DNA from: JADFQT01 sp047516825
Lineage (GTDB): Bacteria; Chloroflexota; Dehalococcoidia; Lucifugimonadales; UBA3495
Assembly: GCA_047516825.1 (NCBI GenBank)
Contig: JAKZUA010000123.1
Coordinates: forward strand, 1 to 18,254
Reading direction: 5' to 3'
DNA: 18,254 nt
Shown here: piece after piece, positions 6,809 to 13,784 of the stretch
How the letters are laid out: each line of letters begins with the position of its first letter
Position numbering within the stretch: the stretch's first letter is position 1
The notes under the pieces: generated by a model
What the model was told of the DNA's origin: nothing
Seen by the model: the letters and a program-made list of their open reading frames with translations, nothing else
Databases searched by the model: none
Translations under genes and position numbers: made by a program

Positions 6809-8467
6809 ATGGCTGTCGACGCCATCAGCCTGGAAGTTTTTAAGAATCTCTTCATCTCGGTGTCGGAGGAGATGGGAGTTGCCCTGCAACGAACCTCCTA
6901 CTCCCCCAACATCAAAGAGAGGCGGGATTATTCCTGCGCGCTGTTCGACCCGGCCGGCCAGATGGTGGCCCAGGCCGCCCACCAGCCGGTGCACCTGGGC
7001 GCCATGCCCGCCTCGGTACGGGCAGCGCTGGACACATACCCCAATGCCCTGCGTCCCGGCGACCTGGTGATTCTCAACGACCCCTATTTGGGGGGGACTC
7101 ACCTGCCCGATATCACCCTGGTGGCCCCCGTGTACATTGAAGTCGCTCCGGAAGTCGCTCCGGAAGAGACCCCTCAAAAACCCTCGGGCAAAGAATTGGT
7201 GGGGTTCGTCTCCAATCGAGGTCATCACGCCGACGTGGGCGGCATGACTCCGGGCTCGCTGCCCCTGTCCAGCGAGCTTTACCAGGAGGGGTTGATAATC
7301 CCCCCCGTGAAGCTGGCCCGCGGCGGACGCATCAATCAAGAGGTGGTGCAGATTATCTGCCGAAACTCCCGCACTCCGGAGGAACGCAAAGGAGACCTGG
7401 CCGCTCAAATCGCCTCGATTCGGGTTGGGGAGCGGCGGCTGCAGGAAATTACCCAGCGATACGGAATCGCGGAAACCCAGGAGCACATGGCGGCCCTGCT
7501 GGACTATTCCGAGCGGGTAACCCGACGGGCGATGCGCGACATTCCCAACGGCGTTTATCGGGTGTTGGATTACATGGATGACGACGGCCTGACGGAGCAG
7601 CCGGTCCCCATCCGGGTGGCCATTACCGTCGCTGATGATCACATGACCGTGGATTTCACCGGCACTTCTCCTCAGCGCCCCGGCTGCATCAACGCCCCGC
7701 AAGCGGTGACGGTTTCGGCCTGTCTGTACGTGGTCCGCTGCGTGGTGGGAGACGAAGCGCCAGCCAATCAGGGCTGCCTGCGGCCGGTGGAAATTATCAC
7801 GCCTCGGGGCACGCTGGTAAATCCGGAGCCGCAACGGGGCGTAGCCGGCGGCAATGTGGAAACGTCTCAACGCATAACCGACGTGCTGCTGGCCGCTCTC
7901 GCCCAGGCTTTGCCCGACCTGATACCGGCGGCCAGCCAGGGAACCATGAACAACCTGCTTGTCGGCGGGCACGACCTGAATCGGGACAAACCCTTCGTCT
8001 ATTACGAAACCATCGGCGGGGGCATGGGCGCCCGTCCTACCCTGGACGGCATTTCCGGCATCCACACCCACATGACCAACACGCTGAACACACCCATCGA
8101 GGCCATGGAGTTCGCCTTCCCCTTGCGGATGAAGCGATACGCGTTACGGCGCGGCACCGGCGGCGCTGGGAAGTTCTCGGGCGGCGACGGTATAGTGCGC
8201 GATGTGGAGTTCCTGTCGCCGGCCCGGGTCACAATTTTGTCGGAGCGCCGGAAATTTCCTCCCCAGGGCTTCCACGGTGGGCACCACGGGCAGCCAGGAG
8301 AGAATGTCTTGCTGCGGGGCGGATATGAAGAAGTGCACCTGGCGGGTAAAGAAACCCTAGACGTAGAAGCCGGAGATGTGCTCAGTCTGCGCACACCAGG
8401 AGGCGGTGGTTGGGGTAAGCCGGAAGACCGGGATGATTCCGGAGCAGGGGATCGGACGGCTGGCTGA
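6809..8467 (+). CDS. hyuB: Hydantoinase/oxoprolinase family protein, subunit B
   Basis: Subunit B of the N-methylhydantoinase/5-oxoprolinase family, partner of HyuA. The 552 residues are the usual length. Recognisable family motifs are RRDYSCALFDPAGQMVAQ near the N-terminus, GDLVILNDPYLGGTHLPDI, SNRGHHADVGGMTPGS, DFTGTSPQ, GVAGGNVETSQRI, and near the C-terminus HMTNTLNTPIEAME and TPGGGGWG. Start ATG 6809 has GGAGAGG six nt upstream. A 12-bp tandem duplication (7139-7162) gives EVAP-EVAP in a loop before the SNRGHHAD motif. Not directly coupled to hyuA: the deacetylase gene and a perfect 22-bp hairpin lie between them. The strong own ribosome binding site suggests independent translation initiation. 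Confidence 0.93.
   Translation: MAVDAISLEVFKNLFISVSEEMGVALQRTSYSPNIKERRDYSCALFDPAGQMVAQAAHQPVHLGAMPASVRAALDTYPNALRPGDLVILNDPYLGGTHLPDITLVAPVYIEVAPEVAPEETPQKPSGKELVGFVSNRGHHADVGGMTPGSLPLSSELYQEGLIIPPVKLARGGRINQEVVQIICRNSRTPEERKGDLAAQIASIRVGERRLQEITQRYGIAETQEHMAALLDYSERVTRRAMRDIPNGVYRVLDYMDDDGLTEQPVPIRVAITVADDHMTVDFTGTSPQRPGCINAPQAVTVSACLYVVRCVVGDEAPANQGCLRPVEIITPRGTLVNPEPQRGVAGGNVETSQRITDVLLAALAQALPDLIPAASQGTMNNLLVGGHDLNRDKPFVYYETIGGGMGARPTLDGISGIHTHMTNTLNTPIEAMEFAFPLRMKRYALRRGTGGAGKFSGGDGIVRDVEFLSPARVTILSERRKFPPQGFHGGHHGQPGENVLLRGGYEEVHLAGKETLDVEAGDVLSLRTPGGGGWGKPEDRDDSGAGDRTAG
7139..7162 (+). repeat. 12-bp tandem duplication inside hyuB
   Basis: GAAGTCGCTCCG occurs twice in succession, identical, followed by a third partial GAAG. 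It is in frame (EVAPEVAPEE) and probably lengthens a surface loop. Confidence 0.85.
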
Positions 8468-8637
8468 ATGAGCTTGGGGCGAAATTCCCGCCTACCTTCA
8501 GCCCTGGCCTTTCCCGGCCAGCGGGGGATCTAAACTGATGCCAAGGTGAAAACTACATTCAGACAAACCCCAGAGTCGGCTTCGGCAATCGGCGGTGTGT
8601 TAGTTTGCGCAACCTGAAAGAGTAAAATCCTTCGTCG
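8468..8637. other. Gene-free spacer after hyuB
   Basis: No coding region is seen. CTGGCC (8504-8509) pairs with GGCCAG (8516-8521) around a six-base loop, a weak hairpin without a T-run that could help end hyuB transcription. CTACATT at 8553-8559 is complementary to AATGTAG at 8741-8747 on the far side of the REP-like element, with partial matching beyond, so the whole 8553-8747 segment may be one larger repeat unit. Confidence 0.4.
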
Positions 8638-8707
8638 CACCGGCGTAAGCCGGTGTCCAGGAAAGTACACTCTACACTGTTCCCTGGATTCCGGCGTTCG
8701 CCGGAAT
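8638..8707. repeat. REP-like double hairpin element
   Basis: Hairpin one is CACCGGC, loop GTAA, GCCGGTG (8638-8655). Hairpin two is ATTCCGGC, loop GTTC, GCCGGAAT (8688-8707). Between them TCCAGG (8656-8661) pairs with CCTGGA (8683-8688). The outer ends (CGTCGCACCGGCG and, on the other strand, CGTCATTCCGGCG) are imperfect inverted copies. This is the widespread bacterial intergenic repeat whose shadow translation reads HSGERRNP and FLDTGLRRCDE. No transposase or RAYT gene is nearby. Confidence 0.85.
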
Positions 8708-8740
8708 GACGCTGTTGGCAGCGCTGCCCAATCAGGTGTA

Positions 8741-8770
8741 AATGTAGATTCCTTTTTAGCTTTGGTTTGG
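8741..8770 (+). repeat. 30-nt motif shared with the region before the pentapeptide gene
   Basis: Ungapped comparison with 111-140 gives 23 of 30 identical positions, including the 13-mer TTAGCTTTGGTTT. Both copies lie on the same strand in intergenic DNA. It may be a fragment of a dispersed repeat or a shared regulatory segment. Confidence 0.45.
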
Positions 8771-8854
8771 GTATGAAAACTCCCGTTTGGGTAGCGCAGT
8801 TCACCACTAGCTGGTATTATGTTATCGTGCGCCGCCCCTCAGATACCGAGCGTG

Positions 8855-8883
8855 GTGTCAGCGGACCGAAATTGTCGTATAAT
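8855..8883 (+). promoter_or_regulatory. Sigma-70-like promoter for the small DUF1059-like gene
   Basis: GTGTCA (8855-8860, four of six -35 bases), a spacer of exactly 17 nt, and a perfect TATAAT (8878-8883). Transcription would begin near 8890, about 65 nt before the ATG at 8956. Confidence 0.65.
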
Positions 8884-8955
8884 AACGCGGAGATATCTAA
8901 GACCATCAGCGGATTAGCCCTGACCCGGTAAGACCAAGTCGAGGAGGAGATAGAT

Positions 8956-9234
8956 ATGCCGACCATGTATGCCCGGTGTAACAACTTTATGTCGGGAGCC
9001 ACCAGCGGTGTGGGCCTCAACTGCAAGTTCATGGCGATTGCGGAGTCGGAAGACGCCGTCTACGAACAAGTGATTGAGCACATGGAAACCGCGCACTTGG
9101 AGAAATTTAGGACGCCCTCCGGGGCGCAAGCATCTCCGCGGGAGCTGGAAAACACCATAAGGCGCTGCATCTTCACCAGGGGAACCAAGACTTTGCACAA
9201 CCGTGGGCCGGACTCCGAGTCTAATCATACCTAA
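8956..9234 (+). CDS. Small DUF1059-like protein (putative metal-binding)
   Basis: A 92-residue soluble protein with a clear start: GAGGAGGAG at 8941-8949 is six nt before ATG 8956, and a good promoter lies upstream. The first half resembles the DUF1059 pattern, with Cys8, Cys23, then an acidic helix (ESEDAVYEQVIEHMETAH) ending in His42 and His47. The spacing C-x14-C-x18-H-x4-H suggests a small zinc-binding fold. The last 40 residues are basic and not recognised. It is monocistronic and ends before a bidirectional terminator shared with the opposing Lin0512-family gene. Function unknown; the DUF1059 assignment is by eye. Confidence 0.7.
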   Translation: MPTMYARCNNFMSGATSGVGLNCKFMAIAESEDAVYEQVIEHMETAHLEKFRTPSGAQASPRELENTIRRCIFTRGTKTLHNRGPDSESNHT

Positions 9235-9283
9235 GCCCAGACAGCCCAAGCTGGCTCTGGCGCATCGGGTCAAAAGGGTGCCC

Positions 9284-9319
9284 AGCGCCCTAGCAGCGCT
9301 AACCCAGGGTATTCCTGGG
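9284..9319 (+). repeat. Two short hairpins after the DUF1059-like gene
   Basis: AGCGC (9284-9288) pairs with GCGCT (9296-9300). CCCAGG (9303-9308) pairs with CCTGGG (9314-9319). They lie between the stop codon and the main terminator and may be extra 3' UTR structure. Confidence 0.3.
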
Positions 9320-9351
9320 AGGCGACTAGGGTTTATATGCCTCGATAATTA

Positions 9352-9381
9352 AAATGCCCCGACCGAAAGGTCGGGGCATTT
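9352..9381. terminator. Bidirectional intrinsic terminator
   Basis: AAATGCCCCGACC, a GAAA tetraloop, and GGTCGGGGCATTT form a perfect 13-bp stem. The A-run on one side and T-run on the other serve both strands. It separates the convergent DUF1059-like gene (+) and Lin0512-family gene (-). Confidence 0.9.
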
Positions 9382-9419
9382 GGTGCTAATCGCCAAATCC
9401 GCCCCGGACCAACCAATAA

Positions 9420-9764
9420 TCATTTGCCGTCGTCAAAGCTGACCATGACTATCGCGTTGGCAATTAGCGTACCATCATTCCCGGCATCGTTCAGCACCTC
9501 AAGCCCCCCAGCTACCACTTTGATGTAGCCGGTTCCGTGAGGCAGGGTTTCCAGAACCGCTTTACCGTCCACTTGATCCGGCTGGGGAACCCCTATAGTT
9601 ACATCCACCCTCATTTCATCGGCGGTCTTACCGATCAGGCGCTGAAACCCCAGGCTGCTGTGATGCAGCGCGTCAAAAACCGCCCGCTTGGCGGCGCTGG
9701 TGTAATCCAAGCCGTGTACATCCACTCCCATCCCCATCTCTGTAACGCAACGTACCAAGGCCAT
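9420..9764 (-). CDS. Lin0512 family protein
   Basis: A 114-residue conserved protein of unknown function. The N-terminus MALVRCVTEMGMGVDVHG followed by DYTSAAKRAVFDAL and the later VTIGVPQPDQVD are characteristic of the Lin0512 family. Start ATG 9764 is chosen over the upstream ATG at 9788 because GGAGGT lies nine nt before it (9774-9779 on the plus strand) and the family begins here. It probably forms a small oligomer with a ferredoxin-like or chorismate-mutase-like architecture, but no catalytic residues can be assigned. It is transcribed towards the shared terminator at 9352-9381 and away from modA. Confidence 0.8.
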   Translation of the reverse strand: MALVRCVTEMGMGVDVHGLDYTSAAKRAVFDALHHSSLGFQRLIGKTADEMRVDVTIGVPQPDQVDGKAVLETLPHGTGYIKVVAGGLEVLNDAGNDGTLIANAIVMVSFDDGK

Positions 9765-9811
9765 ATGCCATTTACCTCCAGTGGGCACTCTTGCACCCTC
9801 TTCGATTACTT

Positions 9812-9841
9812 TGCTCTAAACTCCGCTGCTCTAAACTCCAA
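9812..9841. repeat. 15-bp tandem duplication upstream of Lin0512 gene
   Basis: TGCTCTAAACTCCGC is followed directly by TGCTCTAAACTCCAA (13 of 15 identical). It lies in the divergent gap between the Lin0512-family gene and modA, 32 nt beyond the ribosome binding site of the former. Confidence 0.8.
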
Positions 9842-9991
9842 CCTGCGGCCGGTCGGTCTAAAAAACCACTGGCCCTAGCCGCCAACATTAGACACCAGTC
9901 CAAGAGCACCGTCAAGCGCGCGTTGAAGGCAGAACCCTTCCCCATTCCCAGGCCTTGGCCAAGCAGTGGTTCCCAGCTCGAGCCGGCGGTT

Positions 9992-10021
9992 TTGCATTCA
10001 ATATACTATCCAGTATACTGG
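9992..10021 (+). promoter_or_regulatory. modABC promoter with overlapping palindromic operator
   Basis: A promoter-like TTGCAT (9992-9997), 16-nt spacer and TATACT (10014-10019) precede modA. The -10 is embedded in a perfect 12-bp palindrome, CCAGTATACTGG (10010-10021). An additional TATACT at 10002-10007 pairs with AGTATA at 10012-10017 across four bases, giving three half-sites in about 20 bp. A dimeric repressor bound here would block the -10. It does not match the ModE consensus I know, so the regulator is unidentified. Confidence 0.55.
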
Positions 10022-10102
10022 TCCTTGCTTTGAACTCTTCCACTCCGGTCAGCACAGCATTCACGATGGTCTTAAGCAATAATTCCTGCGCTCAGCTCAG
10101 CA

Positions 10103-11008
10103 ATGAGTAAACCTGCGCCAAGCAATCTGCTGGCCATGCTGCTAGCTATGTTTCTGGCCCCAGCGATAGTCGGCTGCGCCTCCGGCTCAGATCTCCAGCG
10201 GGGAGGACCGGCGGCGGGGCAGACCTTGGTGGTGCTGGCGGCATCTTCCCTTACCGAGGTTTTCCAGCGGCTGGGCGAGGAATTTCGCCAGGCCAACCCG
10301 AGTGTCCGGTTAATCTTTAATTTCGCCGGAAGTCAACGGCTTCGTGCCCAACTGGAGCTGGGAGCGCAAGCGGACGTCTTCGCTTCCGCCGACTGGCAAC
10401 AGATGATCCCCCTGGCCGACCAGGGACTGCTGTTAGATGAACCGAGTAGCTTCGCCAGCAATAGGCTTGCCCTCATTAGCCCGCTCTCGATTGGAAAAGA
10501 CGGCCAAGCTCCGGTTACCAGCCTGGAGGACCTGGTAGACCCGCAGGTAAAGCTGGTGTTGGCCACAGCGGCGGTGCCGGCCGGCAATTACTCGCGGAGG
10601 GTGCTGGAGCTGGCAGAATCCGACGGTGGCATGGAGCCAGGATTCTCCGAAAGGGTCCTGGCCAATCTGGTTTCTGAAGAGGCCAACGTCCGCAGTGTCG
10701 CCCAAAAGGTGGCATTGGGGGAGGCCGACGCCGGATTGGTTTATTTGACCGACGCCCGCTCGGAGGGGATCAGTTCCAGGGTAGCCGTGATCCGTATCCC
10801 CGACCATTTGAACCCCTCTGCCAGCTATCCAGTGGCTGTACTTCAGGATGCCAAGCAGCCTCTGCTGGCTCGACAGTTTGTTCAGTTTCTCCATGCCGAA
10901 TTGGCCCAGGACGTGCTGCGGCAGCATGGGTTCGGCTCGGCCGAATCTGGCCCGGCAACAGTATCAGTGGGAACCGCCGCTATGGACGGTGTCCAAAACC
11001 CGCGGTGA
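10103..11008 (+). CDS. modA: Molybdate ABC transporter, substrate-binding lipoprotein
   Basis: The extracytoplasmic binding protein that captures molybdate (or tungstate) and delivers it to ModB. The 301-residue protein has a lipoprotein signal peptide with the lipobox IVGC and the predicted lipidated Cys25. The mature part begins with the ModA core: TLVVLAASSLTEVF, then FNFAGSQRLRAQLELGAQAD, where small residues and Ser contact the oxyanion. The C-terminal half contains VAQKVALGEADAGLVYLTDA, also typical. No clear Shine-Dalgarno precedes ATG 10103. Its stop overlaps the modB start by 4 nt (GTGA), so the two are translationally coupled. Specificity between molybdate and tungstate cannot be settled by eye. 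Confidence 0.93.
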   Translation: MSKPAPSNLLAMLLAMFLAPAIVGCASGSDLQRGGPAAGQTLVVLAASSLTEVFQRLGEEFRQANPSVRLIFNFAGSQRLRAQLELGAQADVFASADWQQMIPLADQGLLLDEPSSFASNRLALISPLSIGKDGQAPVTSLEDLVDPQVKLVLATAAVPAGNYSRRVLELAESDGGMEPGFSERVLANLVSEEANVRSVAQKVALGEADAGLVYLTDARSEGISSRVAVIRIPDHLNPSASYPVAVLQDAKQPLLARQFVQFLHAELAQDVLRQHGFGSAESGPATVSVGTAAMDGVQNPR

Positions 11009-11844
11009 ATCGCAAGTCTAGAGCCCTACCCCGTCTCCCCCAACAGCTAAGTATTGGCCCCTGGCGCTCGGCTGGATGGTCGACCTCGGCCATCTATTTG
11101 GTATTTATCGGTCTCCCGGTTGTGGCCTTGCTGGTGCGGGCCGCCCAGCAGGAAAGCTTTCTGGCCAGCCTGATCAGCCCCCTGGCCCTGCAAGCTTTGC
11201 GCCTCTCCCTGTTCACCAGCGCACTCAGTATGGCCTTGGTGGTTCTGGTCGGCACTCCCTTCGCCCACTGGCTGGCCCGGAGAAACTCCCTCCCTATACG
11301 GATAGTGGACAGTCTGGTGGAGCTGCCCATCGTCCTGCCACCAGTGGTTGCCGGAGTGGCCATGTTGATGGCCTTCGGACGTCAAGGGCTGCTGGGACCG
11401 GCGCTGAGCAGCGTGGGAATTTCCCTTCCCTTCACCACCGCAGCGGTCATTTTCGCCCAGATATTCGTGGCGGCTCCCTTCTATATTCGGTCGGCCAAGC
11501 TGGGGTTTCAGTCCATTCCCCCGGACTATCAGGAGGTCTCCCAGACCCTGGGAGTGGCTCCCTGGAATACCTTTTGGCGACTCACCCTCCCGCTAGCCAG
11601 GCCCTGGTTGCTAACCGGTTTGACCCTGGCCTGGGCCCGCGCCCTTTCTGAATTCGGCGCTACTATCATGTTCGCCGGCAACCTGACCGGTCAAACCCAG
11701 ACTTTACCGCTGGCGATTATGACGGCCATGGAAAGCAGCCTGGAAACGGCTCTGGCGTTGTCGGTACTGCTGCTGGTCGGGGCGATGGTGGTTCTGGTGG
11801 CGCTGGGGCTTTTCACCCGGCGACGATGGCAGGAGCGGATATGA
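11005..11844 (+). CDS. modB: Molybdate ABC transporter, permease
   Basis: The inner-membrane permease of the ModABC importer. It is 279 residues, starting at GTG 11005 within the modA stop. Hydrophobic segments are visible at about 28-46, 66-85, 104-123, 143-160, 200-218 and 249-270. The cytoplasmic EAA coupling loop, which docks on ModC, is at about 177-196 (EVSQTLGVAPWNTFWRLTLP). ELPIVLPPVVAGVAM and ARALSEFGATIMFAGN are typical of ModB/CysT-type permeases. The N-terminus has an additional basic cytoplasmic extension of about 27 residues. It overlaps modC by ATGA at 11841-11844. Confidence 0.95.
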   Translation: MNRKSRALPRLPQQLSIGPWRSAGWSTSAIYLVFIGLPVVALLVRAAQQESFLASLISPLALQALRLSLFTSALSMALVVLVGTPFAHWLARRNSLPIRIVDSLVELPIVLPPVVAGVAMLMAFGRQGLLGPALSSVGISLPFTTAAVIFAQIFVAAPFYIRSAKLGFQSIPPDYQEVSQTLGVAPWNTFWRLTLPLARPWLLTGLTLAWARALSEFGATIMFAGNLTGQTQTLPLAIMTAMESSLETALALSVLLLVGAMVVLVALGLFTRRRWQERI

Positions 11845-13001
11845 CCGCAGCCAACCCAGCCAATCCAGCCAAGGGCTGGGTCACCTGCCGGGTGGGGGAC
11901 TTCACCTTGGAAACCGACTTTGAAGTCAACCCCGGCCAGGTGCTGGTGCTATTCGGGCCCTCCGGAGCGGGCAAGACCACCACTCTGCGGTCCATCGCCG
12001 GGCTGCTGCGGCCCCAGCAGGGTCAGATCCAACTCTCCGGCCGATTGGTGTATGACAGCGCCTCCGGCGTTTGGGTGCCCCCTCATCTCCGGCGCGTGGG
12101 TTACCTAACTCAGGAGCACAACCTATTTCCCCACCTTAAGGTGGCGGACAACATTGCCTATGGCCTATCCAGGCGGGGATCTGCCGCCACCGGAAGTAGG
12201 GTCCAAGAGCTTCTTGAGACATTCCAGCTAGCCGGGTTGGAACAGCGATACCCCTGGGAGCTTTCCGGCGGTCAGCAGCAGCGGGTCGCGCTGGCTCGGG
12301 CGCTGGCGCCGGGGCCCCAGGCCTTACTGCTGGATGAGCCCTTTGCTTCCCTGGACGCCGAGCTGCGCCGCACCCTGCAGGGCGAGCTAAGGGCCATCCT
12401 ATCCCGTAGCAATCTCCCCGCGATTCTCGTCACCCACGACCGGGAGGAGGCTCTCGCGCTGGGCGACTCGCTACAGGTGATTGACCGAGGCCGCAACCTG
12501 AGCAAGGGGGTACCGCTGGAGGTGCTGGGACAGCCCAGTCAGGGGCGGGTGGCCCGGCTGGTCGGCGTGGAAAATATCCTTGCCATGCGGGTCGAGAGTC
12601 GCCATCCCCAAGACGGGACCATGACTTGCGTGCCGCTGAAACGGCCTGCGGACTCTGCTGAAGATGGGGGAGGGGATGTTAGGCCAGATGTTAGTATTGA
12701 GGTGCCGCTGGGAGACTTCGACGAGCAGGAATCTTTGACCGTGGGTATACGCGCGTCCGACGTGATCTTGGCCCAAGATCGTCTGCCCCGATCCTCCGCC
12801 CGCAATCAGCTGCCCGGAGCGGTGACCGGCGTCGAAATGCGACCCCCAGGATACCGGGTTACCCTGGACTGCGGCAGCATCTTGTTATGCTGTCACATTA
12901 CCGGCAGCTCCCTGGCCGAGATGGAGATAGAGCCCGGACAGCCGTTGTGGGCGGTGTTCAAGGCCTCCTCCTGCTTCTTGGTTAAAGATGAGCCGGGTTA
13001 A
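11841..13001 (+). CDS. modC: Molybdate ABC transporter, ATP-binding protein
   Basis: The ATPase that powers ModB. Start ATG 11841 is preferred over ATG 11826 because it forms the ATGA overlap with modB and has AGGAG at 11831-11835. The 386-residue protein shows Walker A GPSGAGKT (39-46), Q-loop Gln91, signature LSGGQ (141-145), Walker B LLLDEP (162-167) and switch His199. After residue about 230 comes a C-terminal regulatory region that ends in a TOBE/Mop-like domain (LPGAVTGVEMRPPGYRVTLD onward), which in this family can bind oxyanion. A 9-bp tandem repeat near the N-terminus gives NPANPA. The C-terminal VKDEPG and stop are produced by a 16-bp tandem repeat; in a single-copy version the frame would end PAED instead. 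Confidence 0.95.
   Translation: MTAANPANPAKGWVTCRVGDFTLETDFEVNPGQVLVLFGPSGAGKTTTLRSIAGLLRPQQGQIQLSGRLVYDSASGVWVPPHLRRVGYLTQEHNLFPHLKVADNIAYGLSRRGSAATGSRVQELLETFQLAGLEQRYPWELSGGQQQRVALARALAPGPQALLLDEPFASLDAELRRTLQGELRAILSRSNLPAILVTHDREEALALGDSLQVIDRGRNLSKGVPLEVLGQPSQGRVARLVGVENILAMRVESRHPQDGTMTCVPLKRPADSAEDGGGDVRPDVSIEVPLGDFDEQESLTVGIRASDVILAQDRLPRSSARNQLPGAVTGVEMRPPGYRVTLDCGSILLCCHITGSSLAEMEIEPGQPLWAVFKASSCFLVKDEPG
11851..11868 (+). repeat. 9-bp tandem repeat at the start of modC
   Basis: CCAACCCAG is followed by CCAATCCAG (8 of 9 identical), encoding NPA-NPA in the variable N-terminal extension of ModC. Confidence 0.6.
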
Positions 13002-13026
13002 AGACGAGCCGGGTTAAAGACGGGCC
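12981..13026 (+). repeat. 16-bp tandem repeat spanning the modC stop
   Basis: GTTAAAGATGAGCCGG (12981-12996), GTTAAAGACGAGCCGG (12997-13012) and a partial third copy GTTAAAGACGGGCC (13013-13026). Because 16 is not a multiple of three, the second copy throws GGT TAA into frame and ends modC at 13001. Read as one copy, the frame would run to TAA 13037-13039. Confidence 0.85.
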
Positions 13027-13087
13027 AGCCGAGGATTAATTTTATGTTTGCTATCCTGATCCTGAATCCCCGGGAGGGATAAGCCAA

Positions 13088-13744
13088 ATGAGCGGTTACC
13101 AAGCCCTAATATTCGATATGGATGGCGTGCTGGTTGACAGCGAGCCCTTGTTCTTGAAGGCTATCAACAACCTGCTGATAATGGAATCGGCCGAGCCGGT
13201 GACCGACGAAGAAAACCAGTCCACATTGATCGGCACCACGGTGGAGGAAACCTGGCGGCGGCTGATAAACATGCGGGGGCTGCCGGAACCGCTTCAATCT
13301 TATCTAGGGAAGTACGACCTGGCGGTAAAGGAGGTACTGCAGGCGGAATTGACGCCCCGCCCCGGTGTGCGTAGCCTGATAGATGCCTGCTCCCGGCGAA
13401 ATTTGCCCAAGGCAGTGGCTTCTTCCTCCCTCCGCTCGTGGGTACATCTGAAGCTGGAGACCCTGGGATTCCAGGACAGTTTCGACGTGGTATTGGGGGG
13501 AGATGACGTTACCAGAGGCAAGCCGGAACCAGACATCTACTTGCTGGCGGCGGACAGATTGAACATCCCGCCGGCTCGATGCATCGCCATAGAGGACAGT
13601 CCGGTGGGGATTGCCGCCGCCGTAAGCGCCGGGATTTACACCGTGGCAGTGCTGACGGACTCCACCAGAGGCATGGACCTTAGCCAGGCCCAGCAGGTGC
13701 TGGAGACGCTGGAGTCCTTCGATCTGAACCTGCTGCGAACCTAA
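13088..13744 (+). CDS. HAD superfamily hydrolase (beta-phosphoglucomutase / phosphatase type)
   Basis: A 218-residue HAD-IA family enzyme with cap domain. Motif I is FDMDGVLVDSEP (nucleophile Asp10, acid/base Asp12), motif II is in ASSS (about 111-114), motif III is Lys145 in RGKPEPD, and motif IV is IAIEDSPVGIAAA (Glu169, Asp170). This is the pattern of sugar-phosphate phosphatases, phosphoglycolate phosphatases and beta-phosphoglucomutases; substrate cannot be chosen from sequence. ATG 13088 is preceded by GGGAGGG (13072-13078). It lies 86 nt after modC, so it may be read through from modABC but is probably unrelated in function. It converges with the SCO1664-family gene, with only 40 nt between stops and no visible terminator. 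Confidence 0.9.
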   Translation: MSGYQALIFDMDGVLVDSEPLFLKAINNLLIMESAEPVTDEENQSTLIGTTVEETWRRLINMRGLPEPLQSYLGKYDLAVKEVLQAELTPRPGVRSLIDACSRRNLPKAVASSSLRSWVHLKLETLGFQDSFDVVLGGDDVTRGKPEPDIYLLAADRLNIPPARCIAIEDSPVGIAAAVSAGIYTVAVLTDSTRGMDLSQAQQVLETLESFDLNLLRT

Positions 13745-13784
13745 ACCATTGCCAAGATCGCGTCAACGTCTGCGACTTGACAAT

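Noticed and set aside
6665..8071. 468-codon open frame opposite hyuB
   Set aside because: Antisense to a clear HyuB with full family motifs. Rich in Gly, His and Arg, with no recognisable domain.
10022..10102. Molybdenum-cofactor riboswitch before modA
   Set aside because: The leader of about 80 nt is too short for the known Moco riboswitch and shows no matching stems.
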